DNA of 64,000 bases, taken from Cercis canadensis (Eukaryota > Streptophyta > Magnoliopsida > Fabales > Fabaceae). The notes below the pieces were generated by a model. The model was not told the origin of the DNA and did not search any database. It saw only the letters and a list, made by a program, of their open reading frames with translations. The stretch covers positions 268,987-332,986 of the forward strand of contig QAOA01004566.1 in the NCBI GenBank assembly GCA_003255065.1. Reading direction: 5' to 3'. Below, piece after piece: positions 43,860 through 55,982 of this stretch; position 1 is the first letter of the stretch; every line of letters starts with the position of its first letter. The position numbers and the translations under genes are program-made.

Positions 43860-44560
43860 CTCTAGGTTAAATATAGAGAATGAATATCTAGCTTGTCCCA
43901 TTAATGGTCGCCCTTGTACTTATCTGCATAATGAACTGACTTAACAATATTAGCAAGTAAAATAACTAGCAACAACACTATAGAATCTTTTACCAAGTAA
44001 CATCTTTCCTCATTAGTAACATAGCAAAACTCATTCTTAATTAAATCTTGAGCAGGCTTACGGTCAAGCACAATTTTTTTTTTTTGTGCCATTATGGTAT
44101 TGGGATTTTTGAAGTCCAAAACAATCACAAAATCTGATGCATCAGCTTTGACGGCATATAACTTGTTATGGTGAAATTCAATATCCACAAATCCCTATGT
44201 CTAGCAATCCTGGCTTCAATACAAGTCCAAGATTTGTCTTTGATCCTACAAAAAGCTAATTCTTAGCTTTGATAACGTTAGTGAATAGCAGCCAGAAGAC
44301 AGTGTGGGAAATCTGGTACAGAAGAGACCACCACCTTAGAGGGACGTGAAATGATAACCTGCTGAGCAAGCTTGACTTCAACACGTGAAACTGGATTGAA
44401 GAAGAATATGCAATAAAATTGAATGTGTTTACACCGAGGCTTGTCATTGTAAAAACTTTTTCAATCATGATGAACCACCCCTCTACTAAACCAACAACAC
44501 AATCAGTGACAAATCTAAAAATACTCAATAGGGGCCAAACAATCAAAATAGGGTGCCAAA
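43860..44560 (-). pseudogene. F-box/DUF295-type gene relic
   Basis: Minus-strand pieces in more than one frame match the C-terminal beta-propeller-like DUF295 domain of plant F-box proteins. First GWFIMIEKVFTMTSLG (about 44450), then ELAFCRIKDKSWTCIEAR (44210-44270), then MDIEFHHNKLYAVKADASDF and NEERCYLVKD (43901-44188). At least two frameshifts are needed to join them and the N-terminal F-box is missing. No functional product is expected. Confidence 0.7.
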
Positions 44561-44591
44561 CTTTAAAAATAGAGCTCTCAAAAATTACATA
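44512..44591 (+). repeat. 80-bp direct duplication, copy 1 (N-junction)
   Basis: Identical to 44847-44926. The second copy starts right after an N at 44846. The insert between them begins GGCTCTGTTTGAGAG, a MITE-like terminus followed by a purine-rich GGAGAGG stretch. Confidence 0.9.
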
Positions 44592-44846
44592 GGCTCTGTT
44601 TGAGAGTTTTTTTGGAGGGGAGAGGAGAGGAGAGGAGAGGAAAGGGAGGGAAAGGAAGGGAAAGGAAAGGGAGGGGTTTTCCTCTCCTTTGTTTGGATGA
44701 TTAAAATGAGGAAAAGGAAAGGAAAGGGAAGGAAATGTCTTATTGTAAAATATTTTTACTAGTTTACCCTTTATTATCTTTTCACTCTTTTTTTCTAATT
44801 CAATTTTTTAATTATAAATGTAATTATTATTTATTTATTAAAAAAN

Positions 44847-44926
44847 AATCTAAAAATACTCAATAGGGGCCAAACAATCAAAATAGGGTGCCAAACTTTA
44901 AAAATAGAGCTCTCAAAAATTACATA
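44847..44926 (+). repeat. 80-bp direct duplication, copy 2
   Basis: See 44512-44591. Most simply the other allele of the same site. Confidence 0.9.
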
Positions 44927-44963
44927 AGCAATTTAGTAAAAAAATTTAAAACTTGAGGTCAGT

Positions 44964-45128
44964 CAGTGACGGATGCAAAAGGGGGCTAGCAAAGGCAGTG
45001 GCCCCCCCATTTTTTTTAATTTTTTATAAATTTTTTTTGAGAAATGTTTAATATTTTTACACTTTTGTAATTTAGCTCCCACTTTTATAATTTAACCTCC
45101 CATTAAGTTATTTTTGGATCCGTCACTG
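44964..45128. mobile_element. hAT-type MITE, 165 bp
   Basis: Terminal inverted repeats CAGTGACGGATGCAAAA and CAGTGACGGATCCAAAA (one mismatch in 17). The 8-bp flanks AGGTCAGT (44956-44963) and AGACCAGT (45129-45136) agree at 6 of 8 positions. No coding content. Confidence 0.75.
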
Positions 45129-45136
45129 AGACCAGT

Positions 45137-46428
45137 GCCCCGGCCTCCCGTAAATCCGTCCCTTAACACAATATTGATGCCTATGCTGCCATTTAAAACT
45201 CAAGTTGTAAAGTTTGTCTTCACTTTGGACTCAAAAGGGGACAATGCCACTTGAGTCCTTCATAGGAAACCATACATGGGAGTTGAGGTGCAGGAGGACA
45301 ATGCTTGCTTGCTATAGCATTAGTGCATTTTGTTTGCCGATTCTTGCATACAGGACCAAATTGTAAATAAATCCATAATGCATAATCTTAATTTGTAGAA
45401 TCAATTCTCCAATATCTGCTGAGATAACTGCTCAGCTGTTCTGTTCTTCTTCTCCTCGTCCTTGTTCTTCTTCTTTCTTATTTCTGATGTTTCCTTTTCC
45501 TATTCAAGTTGTTTTTGTGTAGTTGAACTTCCGTCCATGGACCATGATCCATCTTCTATTGATGTAGTTGTTGAACTTGCTCATACCATAATAAGATAAG
45601 GTGAGATTTTTTGAACACTTTTCAGTCAATACCTTTAAAATTAGGCATGGGAATTGTTATTTCCATGCTCACTATTACTAATGTCATACCCTATTATTAA
45701 AAACTTATTATATAAACAAAATCACCCATCATCTAAGAAGACAAAATTTAAATCTAATAAATTGTGATATTATTTATTTGTATAATCTTATCATATACCC
45801 CATTTTTTTTTAACTAATAGATAAATAGTAACCGTATTAATATTCAAGGGGACTATAACTAAGAAAAAGAGTGAGAAAATCAACCTTAAATACTAGGAGA
45901 TTAATTTAATATGTAAATTTTTTTTAATTTAATTAAAGCTCTTTCCCTACCTTATTCTTCATTCAATATGTAAATTTTTTTATATTGAATGAGATTAATT
46001 TAATTATATTTAAATATAATATAACATAAATAAAATAAACTGTAAAAATAGGAGGGCAAAAAATTTCCCCCTAGATAAAGATATTTTTTTTTAATTTTTT
46101 AATTTTTTCGAATCAATCATTGTTCCGCAACCACGGCAACCTGGTCCCGATCATAGCTCCTTCCGTTGTGGGTTGTCATTCACATTCCGTGACTACCCTT
46201 TTCCGCTTGGCTTACCTGCCAAGTTAAACGTCTTTACTTTCCCTCTCCTCTCCCTTCCTTCTTATCTAAAAATTATTCACCTTTCCGATCCCAAAAAAAA
46301 CAAAACTATTCACCTTTCCCTCCAACCCCATAATAATGTAGTTTCCTTTGCTTTCTATTTATAATTAGATATGTTCCCTTTTGTTTTTGAGCAAATCTTG
46401 GAGCTTGCCTTTCTCACCATTCACAACA
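45137..46428. other. Intergenic and 5' region of the sugar transporter gene
   Basis: No coding similarity. Pyrimidine-rich, partly CT-rich sequence from about 46130 to 46428 is likely promoter and 5' UTR. A clear TATA box was not assigned. Confidence 0.45.
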
Positions 46429-46680
46429 ATGGCATCGGATCACCAACTCCCAACTCTCCCCTCTTTCGCCAAGGTGAAGCTTCTCCTCTTGTTCTATGCT
46501 CTTTTGAATTTTCCATGTTATAATAGCCGTTCTGTTTGGATTCTGAGAAAATGTATTGGACTTTGGAAGTGTGAGTGTTAAAAAACAGGGAAAGGCGTAA
46601 TGTGAAGAATGAGTGTTGAAAAACTGGGAAAAGCGTGATGTGGATTCCTAAAAGGGATTTGGAGGGGCAAAAAAATAGAG

Positions 46681-46714
<34 letters not shown>

Positions 46715-49700
46715 TTTTTTTTCTCTCTAAAAATATGTTCTGTTGTCAATTGAGCTCAATTACAAGCTTTTCTGGGACTTGCTTTTTTAGTCCAAGTTGT
46801 ACAAATTGTTTGCATGTCATTCCATAACTTTATAATAAGAGTTAATTTTGTCTGGATGTGGAGAAACTACAGTAGAAAAAAGATTCGAAATTTTCACACT
46901 TTCATCATTTGAGACCTATAAAGTTAAAAGGTTGATGCAATGCTTAGTCAAATTAAAGTAGGAAAGAACAGAAAAGTAACTCAATTTTGGTACTTCCATG
47001 ACAAAAAAAGAAGTCTAAAAGTAACTAGAAGCTGAAAATTGAAACAAGTAGGCTCATACATATAGAGGAATGCTGTTTTCCTGGCATAAAAAATTATAAT
47101 TCTTATTGCCTTTTTGTGGCTTTTGTTCTCTATAATTTGTTTATCTTGTTGCTATTTATTAGGGAGTAAAATTGTCTGGTGATGCTGGTGGCACTCAGGA
47201 GCCTTTTCTTATTGGGACTCATGGCTCTGAAAACTATTCTACCTCTGCTGCAATCCTCCCGTATGTATTGTTTTTTGATATTTCCCTTCTATGATGATTT
47301 ACCATGCGTTTGCTTAGGATTATAATCAGCATCTCACAATTACTAAGGTGTATGATACATAGTGATATGTGAAGTCAGCAATTAGTTTGTACACTCAAGG
47401 TAAAAAGTCTGGATCTGAGAAGAGAGTTTGAAGCTGTGGCCAATTCTGTATTTTCAAATATGTCTCATCATTTGATGAAGTTTTATGATTTGAATATGTT
47501 CAGCTGAGATATCTGTAGTTCATAGTAGGAGATGATCCTCATGTTTTAGCAGCTTATCATTTCAAACTGCTTTGTAGTTAGTCAACTGAAAAAACTAGTT
47601 TCAAGCCCCATTGTGTAGTCCTACAAAACAGCAAGTTAAATATGTTATATAAATGGTAACAAGATTTTTGTAGTTTTTTTTCTTTCTCGAAAATAGCAAT
47701 CTAAGATCTTTTCCCCTACTAGAAGAAGAAATTTTATTAAGAAGAGGAAGAAAGAAGGAGAAAAGAGTGAGGATGATGCATCTTCCAAAAGAAGAGGAAA
47801 GAAAATAAACTACAACAGAAGAAAATCAAATAAACAATGTAATGGTCTGCAACTCTCTGCATATGAGATAGTGACATCCCCTGAAAATAACTCTAAGTCA
47901 AACACCCAAGAAAAAGGCCAAGGAAACTACCCTATCCCATAAAAGAGGCCAAGGAAGAAACTTTTCTTGAATTATTTTGGTTCCATTTTCCCTCAAATAC
48001 ATCTATTAACTGCAAAACATAAAAGTTCCATAAAGCTTTCCCTTCCTTGCTTTTCTTGAAGTCCCTGTTCTGTATTTAACCACTAAGAATTGCTTCAAAG
48101 TGGCTGGATGAACAGAAGGCTCCCCTAAGTTTTTATCATGTTAGGTTGACCATTCCTGTTTGAACCTTTACGGTTTTGTACTTTTGCCATCAAAATAAGG
48201 CTTATTTACAGAGAAGTTATGCATATCTGTGGATGATCATTTTGTATAGCTAGCAAGCAGAAAAATATTGTCTTATTTTGTTTTATCAAATTGTCAATTC
48301 TTTCTGATCACATTATCTTCTCGTGGCTTGCCATTGATGAAACACTTTGAAAATCTCAGATTTCTATTCCCAGCATTTGGAGGGCTACTCTATGGCTATG
48401 ACATTGGTTCCACATCATGTGCTACAATTTCTATCATGGTATGCCCCTTTACTATCGACTATGTTAGTCTTGAGACTTCAATCAACTTTTTTTTCCCTCC
48501 TTTCTTTCTTTCTTTTTNTTTTTTTTTTTTTCCTTTTAGCTTAGCTATATTCTTTCTTTCACTGCAGTCAGCAACACTCAGTGGAACATCATGGTATAAC
48601 TTGTCTTCAGTGCAAATAGGTCTAATAGTAAGTTAAAAATTGACTTTTGGCTTATTCTTTCCATAATTATGGCTGTAGTTTCTTTCGTCAATATTATGAA
48701 TTAACATATTTATTCATAGTTACTGTTATATATTGAAGGAGAGCAAGCACTAAGGTTTTGTTTTCAATTGGCATGATGACTTTTGCAGACTAGTGGATCA
48801 TTGTATGGGGCCTTGATGGGCTCTCTGCTGGCATTCAATGTTGCTGATTTCTTAGGTGATTTGTCCCCATCTTAAAAATTGCACATTTTTGATATTTTCC
48901 TTCCCTGGTGAAATTGAAGTGACAAATTGGATGTGAAGGAAGAAGGAGGGAGTTAATTGTGGCTGCGTTGCTCTATCTTGCTGGAGCCCTTATAACAGCG
49001 CTAGCAACTGGTTTGCCTGTTATTGTGGTTGGGCGATTTGTATATGGCATGGGGATTGGACTGGTATGCCTCTGTTTTAAATTGTACTTGTTAGCTCATT
49101 CTTATTATTGCACATGAATGATAACGTAGGGAAAAATTATTCTCCCTGCATATTATAAGATTTGTTCATTGCTGCATTTTCATAGAAGTAAAACTAAGAA
49201 TATTTGTGTCCTTCTGTTTTGCATTGTCTCCATAATTTCTAAGCAAGGTACATGACATTTCATCTCTTTTAGGCCATACATGCCGCTCCAATGTATATTG
49301 CTGAAACAGCTCCAACTCAGATACGTGGTCGACTAATTTCTCTCAAAGAGTTCTTTATAGTACTTGGGATGGTTGTAAGTTCTTTAACTTTGTCCTGTAG
49401 ACTTTGAATTCTTTTTGCTTTGGTCTATAGATGCAATGAAGCCAACAAGGTGCTTCTCCTGTTTGGTTATTTCTGAGCAGTTAGCTATTGTCAGGTTAGG
49501 CTTTATTTTAAGTGTGCCTGCATTATAAATGGTTCCTGTGTATTGTTATAGAATGTAAATATGGAAAGATTCTAGATAGCTGTTACAGGATGTAAATATG
49601 GTAATATAGCTTAATTATAGGAAGCGTAATTATAGGAATTAGATAGCTTGATTATAGGGGCTAGCCTATGTATATATATGATGGTCCTATGAATGAAATA

Positions 49701-52700
49701 CATACAGTTTTACCAGAATTAACATGTATAATCTTGTATAGGGAGGCTTTGGAATGGGCAGCCTTTTGGTTGACTTGGTTGCTGGATGGCGCTATATGTA
49801 TGTCGCTAGTACTCCATTAGCAGTCATCATGGGAATTGGCATGTGGTGGCTTCCGCCATCTCCTAGATGGCTACTTTTACGAGCCATACAAGGAAAAGAA
49901 AATATGGAGGATTTAAGAGAGACAGCAATTCATTGCTTGTACCAGCTTAGAGGTTCAGCTATAGGAGATTCAGCTCCTCAACAAGTTGATGAAATTCTGG
50001 CTGAGCTTTCTTATTTAGGTGAAGAAAAAGAAGTTACGATGGGAGAGATTTTCCGTGGCAAATGCTTAAAAGCTCTTGTGATTGGTGCAGGTTTGGTCTT
50101 GTTTCAGCAGGTAATTTATATTGCTCAAGTAGAATAATACAAATTATTTGAGATACCAATCTTTGGTATGTTTATAGGGTGGAATTTATGACAGATCACT
50201 GGACAACCAAGTGTGCTCTATTATGCTGCCTCGATCTTTCAGGTATTTTGCTAACCTAGATGTATGAAACTTGGTGCAAAGTTACAAAGATTATTTGTTA
50301 TACTTGATTATCATGGTAGTATACTTGCAATGTAATCCCATACAAATTGGTAGAGTGCAGGATTTTCAGCAGCACATGATGCTACCCGTATCTCAATTCT
50401 CCTTGGTTTACTGAAGGTAGATTTTACATTCTTATAATATGTGAAATTGGATTATGTATTTTTCTTAATCTTTTATTACACGTTCATTTGTAGGAAGTCA
50501 ATGAAATTTCTTCCAGTAGATTGCTGAATTATGAGCCACAAATTTGATATACTTGTTTAAGCATTAAATTTCCATGCATGTTACATGTGATTAAGTTGTT
50601 TTAAGATATGATAAAGGATTCAGGCTTGGGTGGCAGGCTAAGCATGTGTCATCAGGTTCATACCTCTCAAGATGAACATTTTGCATGTTCATCTTTAAAA
50701 TTTATAATCATCACTTTGCTTGTTATTAGTGAAATATTGAAATGAAAAAAGGTATTCAGTGGCTTTTTGGGAAGGTTAGTGTTGTCTCTAGGGAGTTGTG
50801 TGGTGTGGTGCTTCATGTCTCCCTCTCTCTGAGCATGTTGGCGCTCCACCCTGTCTGCGTGGCGGGGGAGGAGGGTATATGTAAATTCACATTTGGAACT
50901 ACAAAAAATGTTTGAATTAACATGATTGGGGGCAGCTTATATTTTATCATTTTCAGTATTTCTTTATTCATTGTTATTCCTATTCAATTACTATGTTTTA
51001 AACTCCTTTTACTATTGATTGCAAACCAGGAAAGAGAGAAAGAAAGGAAGATCCTTCACATTCTTCTTCTCCTTCAACCCCTTTTAAATTTATCCCTTCT
51101 CTCTCTTGTTTGTTTTTTTTCCCAAGTAGTATATCATTGTATTTTCCTGTCAAGGCACTTAATTCTTTTCCATTTCATTTGTTGTTGTAGTTGATTATGA
51201 CTGGCATTGCTGTGTTTCTTGTTGATACTCTTGGAAGGAGACCCTTATTACTTGGAGGGGTTTCAGGGATGGTAAGTTTATTTTTATCTCTGACTGTTAT
51301 TTATCACATCAAGAGGCCAATCTGCAATATTTTATCCCCCTATTCTTTTTTGAAATTATCTGTATCTTACCAAAGGAGGGGGAAATGATCAGGGAATGAG
51401 ATTTTTAACGATCAACTGTCTTCAAGATTTAAAAGCTCATACAAATTGTGTTTGCTGATATCACAGGTTATCTCTTTATTCCTTCTGGGTTCATATTACT
51501 TGTTCTTGGATGATGCATTGGTTGTTGCTGTAGTTGGTCTTCTGTTGTATGTGGGGTGTTATCAGGTATTTCTTTTAATTCCTTTTTTTTTTTTTTTCAT
51601 TTTAATTACTGCCATGTGTTTACATTCCAAAAGTTCTGCTCATTTCCAATTTAGTTGTTGTATGGTTGATTAAACTCTGTGCTTCGGCAAATATGTTGGT
51701 TAGTCAAGGCGAAGACATGATTTCAAATGTATGACTTTTTGTGTGTTCAGCTGAAAGAGACTTCTGTAAAGAGTGGTAGATTATCCCCTTTGACTTCATG
51801 GCAGTAATTGTAGCATTCCTGAAAAGTGTGGCTTTATCCTTTATATGATATATGTTTTGTCAGTTACACAGATCTTGATATGAAAGGGGTGTTATCCATT
51901 GTAAATACAATCCAATGCATTTGATTCTTCTGTTGCAAGTTTGTACCTGTGTCACAGTATAAGAAATAGTCAATTGGTCATGGAAGCTATACACAAGTTG
52001 ATTAGACATTGTTCTGTCATCATTAATTGTGTTGCATGATTGTGTAGATGCTTATTCTCATGTCATATCTTCAGGTTTGACTCTGATTCTGCAAAGAGAT
52101 ATACTAGTTTTCCAAATAGATGTAACCTTTTAACAGACTACAGGACTAATGCTAAACATGGTTGACAAATATGTTATAGACTCGGTGCTTACATATTTCA
52201 TCTTGGGTCCAACGTCCTAAAGTTCTGCCAGTATTTTCTATCAAGTAGTAGATTGTCTGTGACATGGTTAATTCACTAGGTTAAGAAATATCGCCTTTTC
52301 AAGTGATTCTTATGTAAGGAAGGTGTTTGGAATTGTATTGGAATTTTTAGTGCAACTTAATCCTGCAAATTTCGTTAGTTTCAGATATTTTTTCACCTTT
52401 TCAAATGATTCTCTTGTAATGCATCATTCTGTTCTGGCAGATATCCTTTGGTCCAATTGGCTGGCTTATGATGTCAGAGGTTTTTCCTTTGCGTCTAAGA
52501 GGGCGAGGACTTAGTATTGCAGTACTTGTCAATTTTGGTGCCAATGCTCTTGTGGCATTTTCCTTTTCTCCTCTCAAGGTGTGATAAGATCTTCAACCTT
52601 CTTTATTGGAAGATGATTCCAAAGTTTATAATCTTCTCATCATTTTTGAGATTTGTAATGTTCAGGTGATTGCAAAAGATCAAGAAGATCTAATCTTATT

Positions 52701-55700
52701 TGTGCATCTAAAAGCTTTTAAGGAGCAAGCCATGATAGTCTGTTTAAATGAGTACCTGAGATAGTATATGAATGCAATAAATTTAGGATTTGATAACAAA
52801 GGGAATTTAGTTTATTTAGCATATTTATCCTTAGAATGTGTGGTTCTTGAATTGTTGCCTGTAAATTTTGGAGTCCCCATGTGTGCAGAAAGTGCTGTTT
52901 CTATTTACCTGGAGATGGGATGTACATCAAATAAGATGGAAATGCATACCAGCAGAATGTATAGGTGAAACCAGATATTAACTCTTATATAATTAGTTAT
53001 TATGGATGATTAGTATCTTTGATGTCATATTAGAAGTTCAATTCTAGCAAAGGAGGTATTCTTTAAGAAGGAATAGGAGACTTTGGCTTGTATCTATTGA
53101 TAGATGGTACCTGAATTTAGGCTAGATAAATAGGTGAAATCATGGGCCCTTATCGCTTACAGAATAGCAATTTAAGCTTCCGCTTTTCTCACTTGGTGAC
53201 ACACGCTTTTCTAGGTAGATGGCTTTCCTTTCTTTTTGGCTACCCATTCTGTCTATAGGATATGTCTTCTCTCTTCTCTGTGCCTTGTGTAGAACTATTT
53301 TATTCCTCTTGCAGTCCCATCTTGTCCTTCCAACTATAGATACTGCTTTCCATATGTCTCACATAATGCTGCCATAATATTTTATTTTCCTTTTTCTACT
53401 CTTATCAGAGGATACCACTCTGTTCTTACAGACAGGACCTCCTTTCTTGCCCATCAGAATGTAATTCTGTTGAACACCAACAGCTTCGGCCTTCCTTACT
53501 GCGGGACATCACCTGCTGTGGGTCCCTTCTTATACACATGACTGATGACACTATGATCTTTTTACACCTTTTCTTGGTATGATTTTGAAAACAGGGCAGG
53601 CTCTTAATTAAGAAGCTGGGCGTCTTGTAGAAGTATTGACCGGATACAATAATTTGCAGGATAATCCAAAGAGTATGCAATTTTCTCTATAATATATTCT
53701 AAAAGTCATTTTTGGACTCTTGGTTAAAGCTTAACCTTTCAGGTCAATTAGTTTTTCGATATGGCATCAAAGCCAAGTGGTCTAGACTCTAGAGTTCGTC
53801 CTTGTCACCCCAATCTTTTAATACCAGTATAAAGTAAGATAGTTGTATATCTATGCTTTCTCTGTTTCAAGTCCAATGGGTAGTCTTGGACACTTGCTTA
53901 ACAGCTTAAATTTAGGTCAGCTGATTCTTTGACAATATCTTGGTGAGGTTATCCCAGCACAGTTACCCACTTTTTATCAATCTCTTGTTTTTCTTTAAGG
54001 GTTTGGTAAATTTTAAATAATTTTAAGAGATCAGTAACATTTACCTTGAAAAGATTTTATGACGTTCTTAGAATGTTGGTCCATCTAACCAGTAGCATGT
54101 CCTGCTGAATCTACTGTAACTTCCTTGCTCTTTGGAGCTGTTGCTCCTCCGTTGATACCATTTGCTTACATAATACCCACATCATTAAATCCAGGTCAAT
54201 CCATAAGGGCTGCAATAACAGTTAGTAGTTCCCACTGACACTAGGGCAGCCTGTCATGTATGAAATCTCCCTAGTAACGCTACTTACACAGTAGTAATTA
54301 TCATACCATGTCACACTCTGCACACGTTGTAGCATCTGAATTTAACTATACCCACCTAAACTTTAACTATATGGCTCAGATAACCCCAACTTAGCCAATG
54401 TGAGGTGGTGTAGCATTCATTACTGTGTAATAAGTGTTTCTAAAATCTCCCCATGGCTGTCTCATTTCATTTTACGTCAAGTTTCCATCATTAGTTTGAT
54501 TAAATCCAAACTGACCTTGACTGAAGAGATCCCTTTTTTAAAGATTGATAACAGAGAAGTAGATATTTCAAGCTTAAACACAGTTTGAAACTTGTAGCAC
54601 GTTTTAGTAATTATTAAAGAATGGCTGTTGCCTGGCATCTGTGGGGTATCAAACCCCTTGGTAAATTTGAGTTTGGTCAAACACTTTTCATGCATAATCT
54701 ATTTTAAGTTTCAAGCTAGTCTTTAAAGTATTTTCTGTTTTGATTGTCCTCAAACTTTCACCCCAGTACCAATAGTTTTCTTGGTTAGACTATTCTAATA
54801 GAGAAATGCTCATTACACACTAGTGTATGTTACACTACCTTGCAGAAAAAGTTCAAGTGGATATAGTTAAAGTTTAGGTAGATCTAGGTGTTGCCATTTG
54901 TGCAGTGTGAGATAGTGTGACGGCCTTAGTGTACAAGTAGCATTATTCTTCTTAATATGGNCTTTAAAGTATTTTCTGTTTTGATTGTCCTCAAACTTTC
55001 ACCCCAGTACCAATAGTTTTCTTGGTTAGACTATTCTAATAGAGAAATGCTCATTACACACTAGTGTATGTTACACTACCTTGCAGAAAAGGTTCAAGTG
55101 GATATAGTTAAAGTTTAGGTAGATCTAGGTGTTGCCATTTGTGCAGTGTGAGATAGTGTGACAGCCTTAGTGTACAAGTAGCATTATTCTTCTTAATATG
55201 GATGATTGAATCGTTTGAATTGAACCATGCGTTTAGAAAAAACGATTCTCCCAGTGTGAAGCTACTTCTATTTGAAACATTTAATAATGCGAAAGAGAGT
55301 TATCAAAATAATAAGTAGTATTTTAATTTTAAGAAACATTATGCTTTATTTTTCTTTTTTTCTTCTACATATAAGATACTTGACAGTTTTCGTTTGTTAT
55401 TAAGTAGTAAGCTTTATCTAGAAAAAAAATTGGTCACTTCTGTTAAGGGTCATTGAGGGACTAAAAGTTGATGCTAAACTGAAAATCCATTATGCAAAAA
55501 TTGAAACCCAAAAAAAAAATAAAAAATGGAGACGACATTGAAACTTTCTTCAAAGTTGAAGGACAAATTTCATTTTAACCTCTGAAATTTGTTTAACTTT
55601 TGCTAGATGAAATGTGGATAATTGTATGGGTGTGGGATAAGTTTATGGAACACAAACATAATATCAGTTAATCATATGAAGCATGTTGCATATTATGGTT

Positions 55701-55982
55701 GATTCATGTTAAACAATACCAACTATATATGGTTCAAGTTGAATTTGAAAATTAAATATGCCATTGAAATTTAATTGATTAACTCATTTTTTTTTAATGA
55801 ATTTGTATGAATTTTGAGACATTCTCTGATTTTCTTTAATTTTATGACAGGCATGGCTGGGAGCTGGAATTTTGTTTTACATATTTTTTGTAATAGGTTT
55901 GGCCTCTCTTGTATTTATATACTTTGTTATCCCAGAAACCAAGGGGCTCACTCTCGAAGAAATTGAGGCCAAATGCCTCTAG
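46429..55982 (+). CDS. Monosaccharide/H+ symporter, vacuolar-type (D-xylose-proton symporter-like 2 / VGT-like), 14 exons
   Basis: Exons: 46429-46473, 47163-47260, 48360-48438, 48568-48627, 48789-48855, 48939-49063, 49273-49374, 49742-50110, 50195-50242, 50354-50416, 51191-51271, 51467-51565, 52441-52578, 55851-55982. They sum to 1506 bp (501 residues), all with GT-AG sites and a continuous frame. The product has 12 membrane helices of the major facilitator sugar porter family, with GRRRELIV after helix 2, PSPRWLL after helix 6, FQQITGQPSVLYYA in helix 7, LGRRPLL after helix 8, RLRGRGLS, and the C-terminal PETKGLTLEEIEAKCL. The closest family I know is the Arabidopsis group of At5g17010/At3g03090, tonoplast sugar/proton transporters. 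Exon sizes are intact and no stops are seen, so it should be functional. The last intron (3.3 kb) contains an N-junction duplication. Confidence 0.93.
49544..49724. mobile_element. Solo LTR in intron 7 of the sugar transporter
   Basis: 181 bp starting TGTTATAGAATG and ending CAGAATTAACA, with TGTTA/TAACA termini and perfect 5-bp target copies TGTAT at 49539-49543 and 49725-49729. Inside, a CCTATGTATATATATG box is placed as in a copia-type LTR. No internal region or second LTR remains. The right target copy ends 12 bases before exon 8 begins. Confidence 0.75.
52579..55850 (+). other. Last intron of the sugar transporter (3.27 kb)
   Basis: No coding similarity inside. It contains the duplication 54721-54960 / 54962-55201. 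Short frames on either strand (up to 84 codons) are not supported. Confidence 0.6.
54721..55201 (+). repeat. 240-bp direct duplication with N at 54961
   Basis: 54721-54960 and 54962-55201 differ at two positions only (agaaaaAgttc/agaaaaGgttc, gtgacGgcc/gtgacAgcc). The two copies are separated by a single N, the same pattern as at 17448, 24551 and 44846. Confidence 0.92.
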
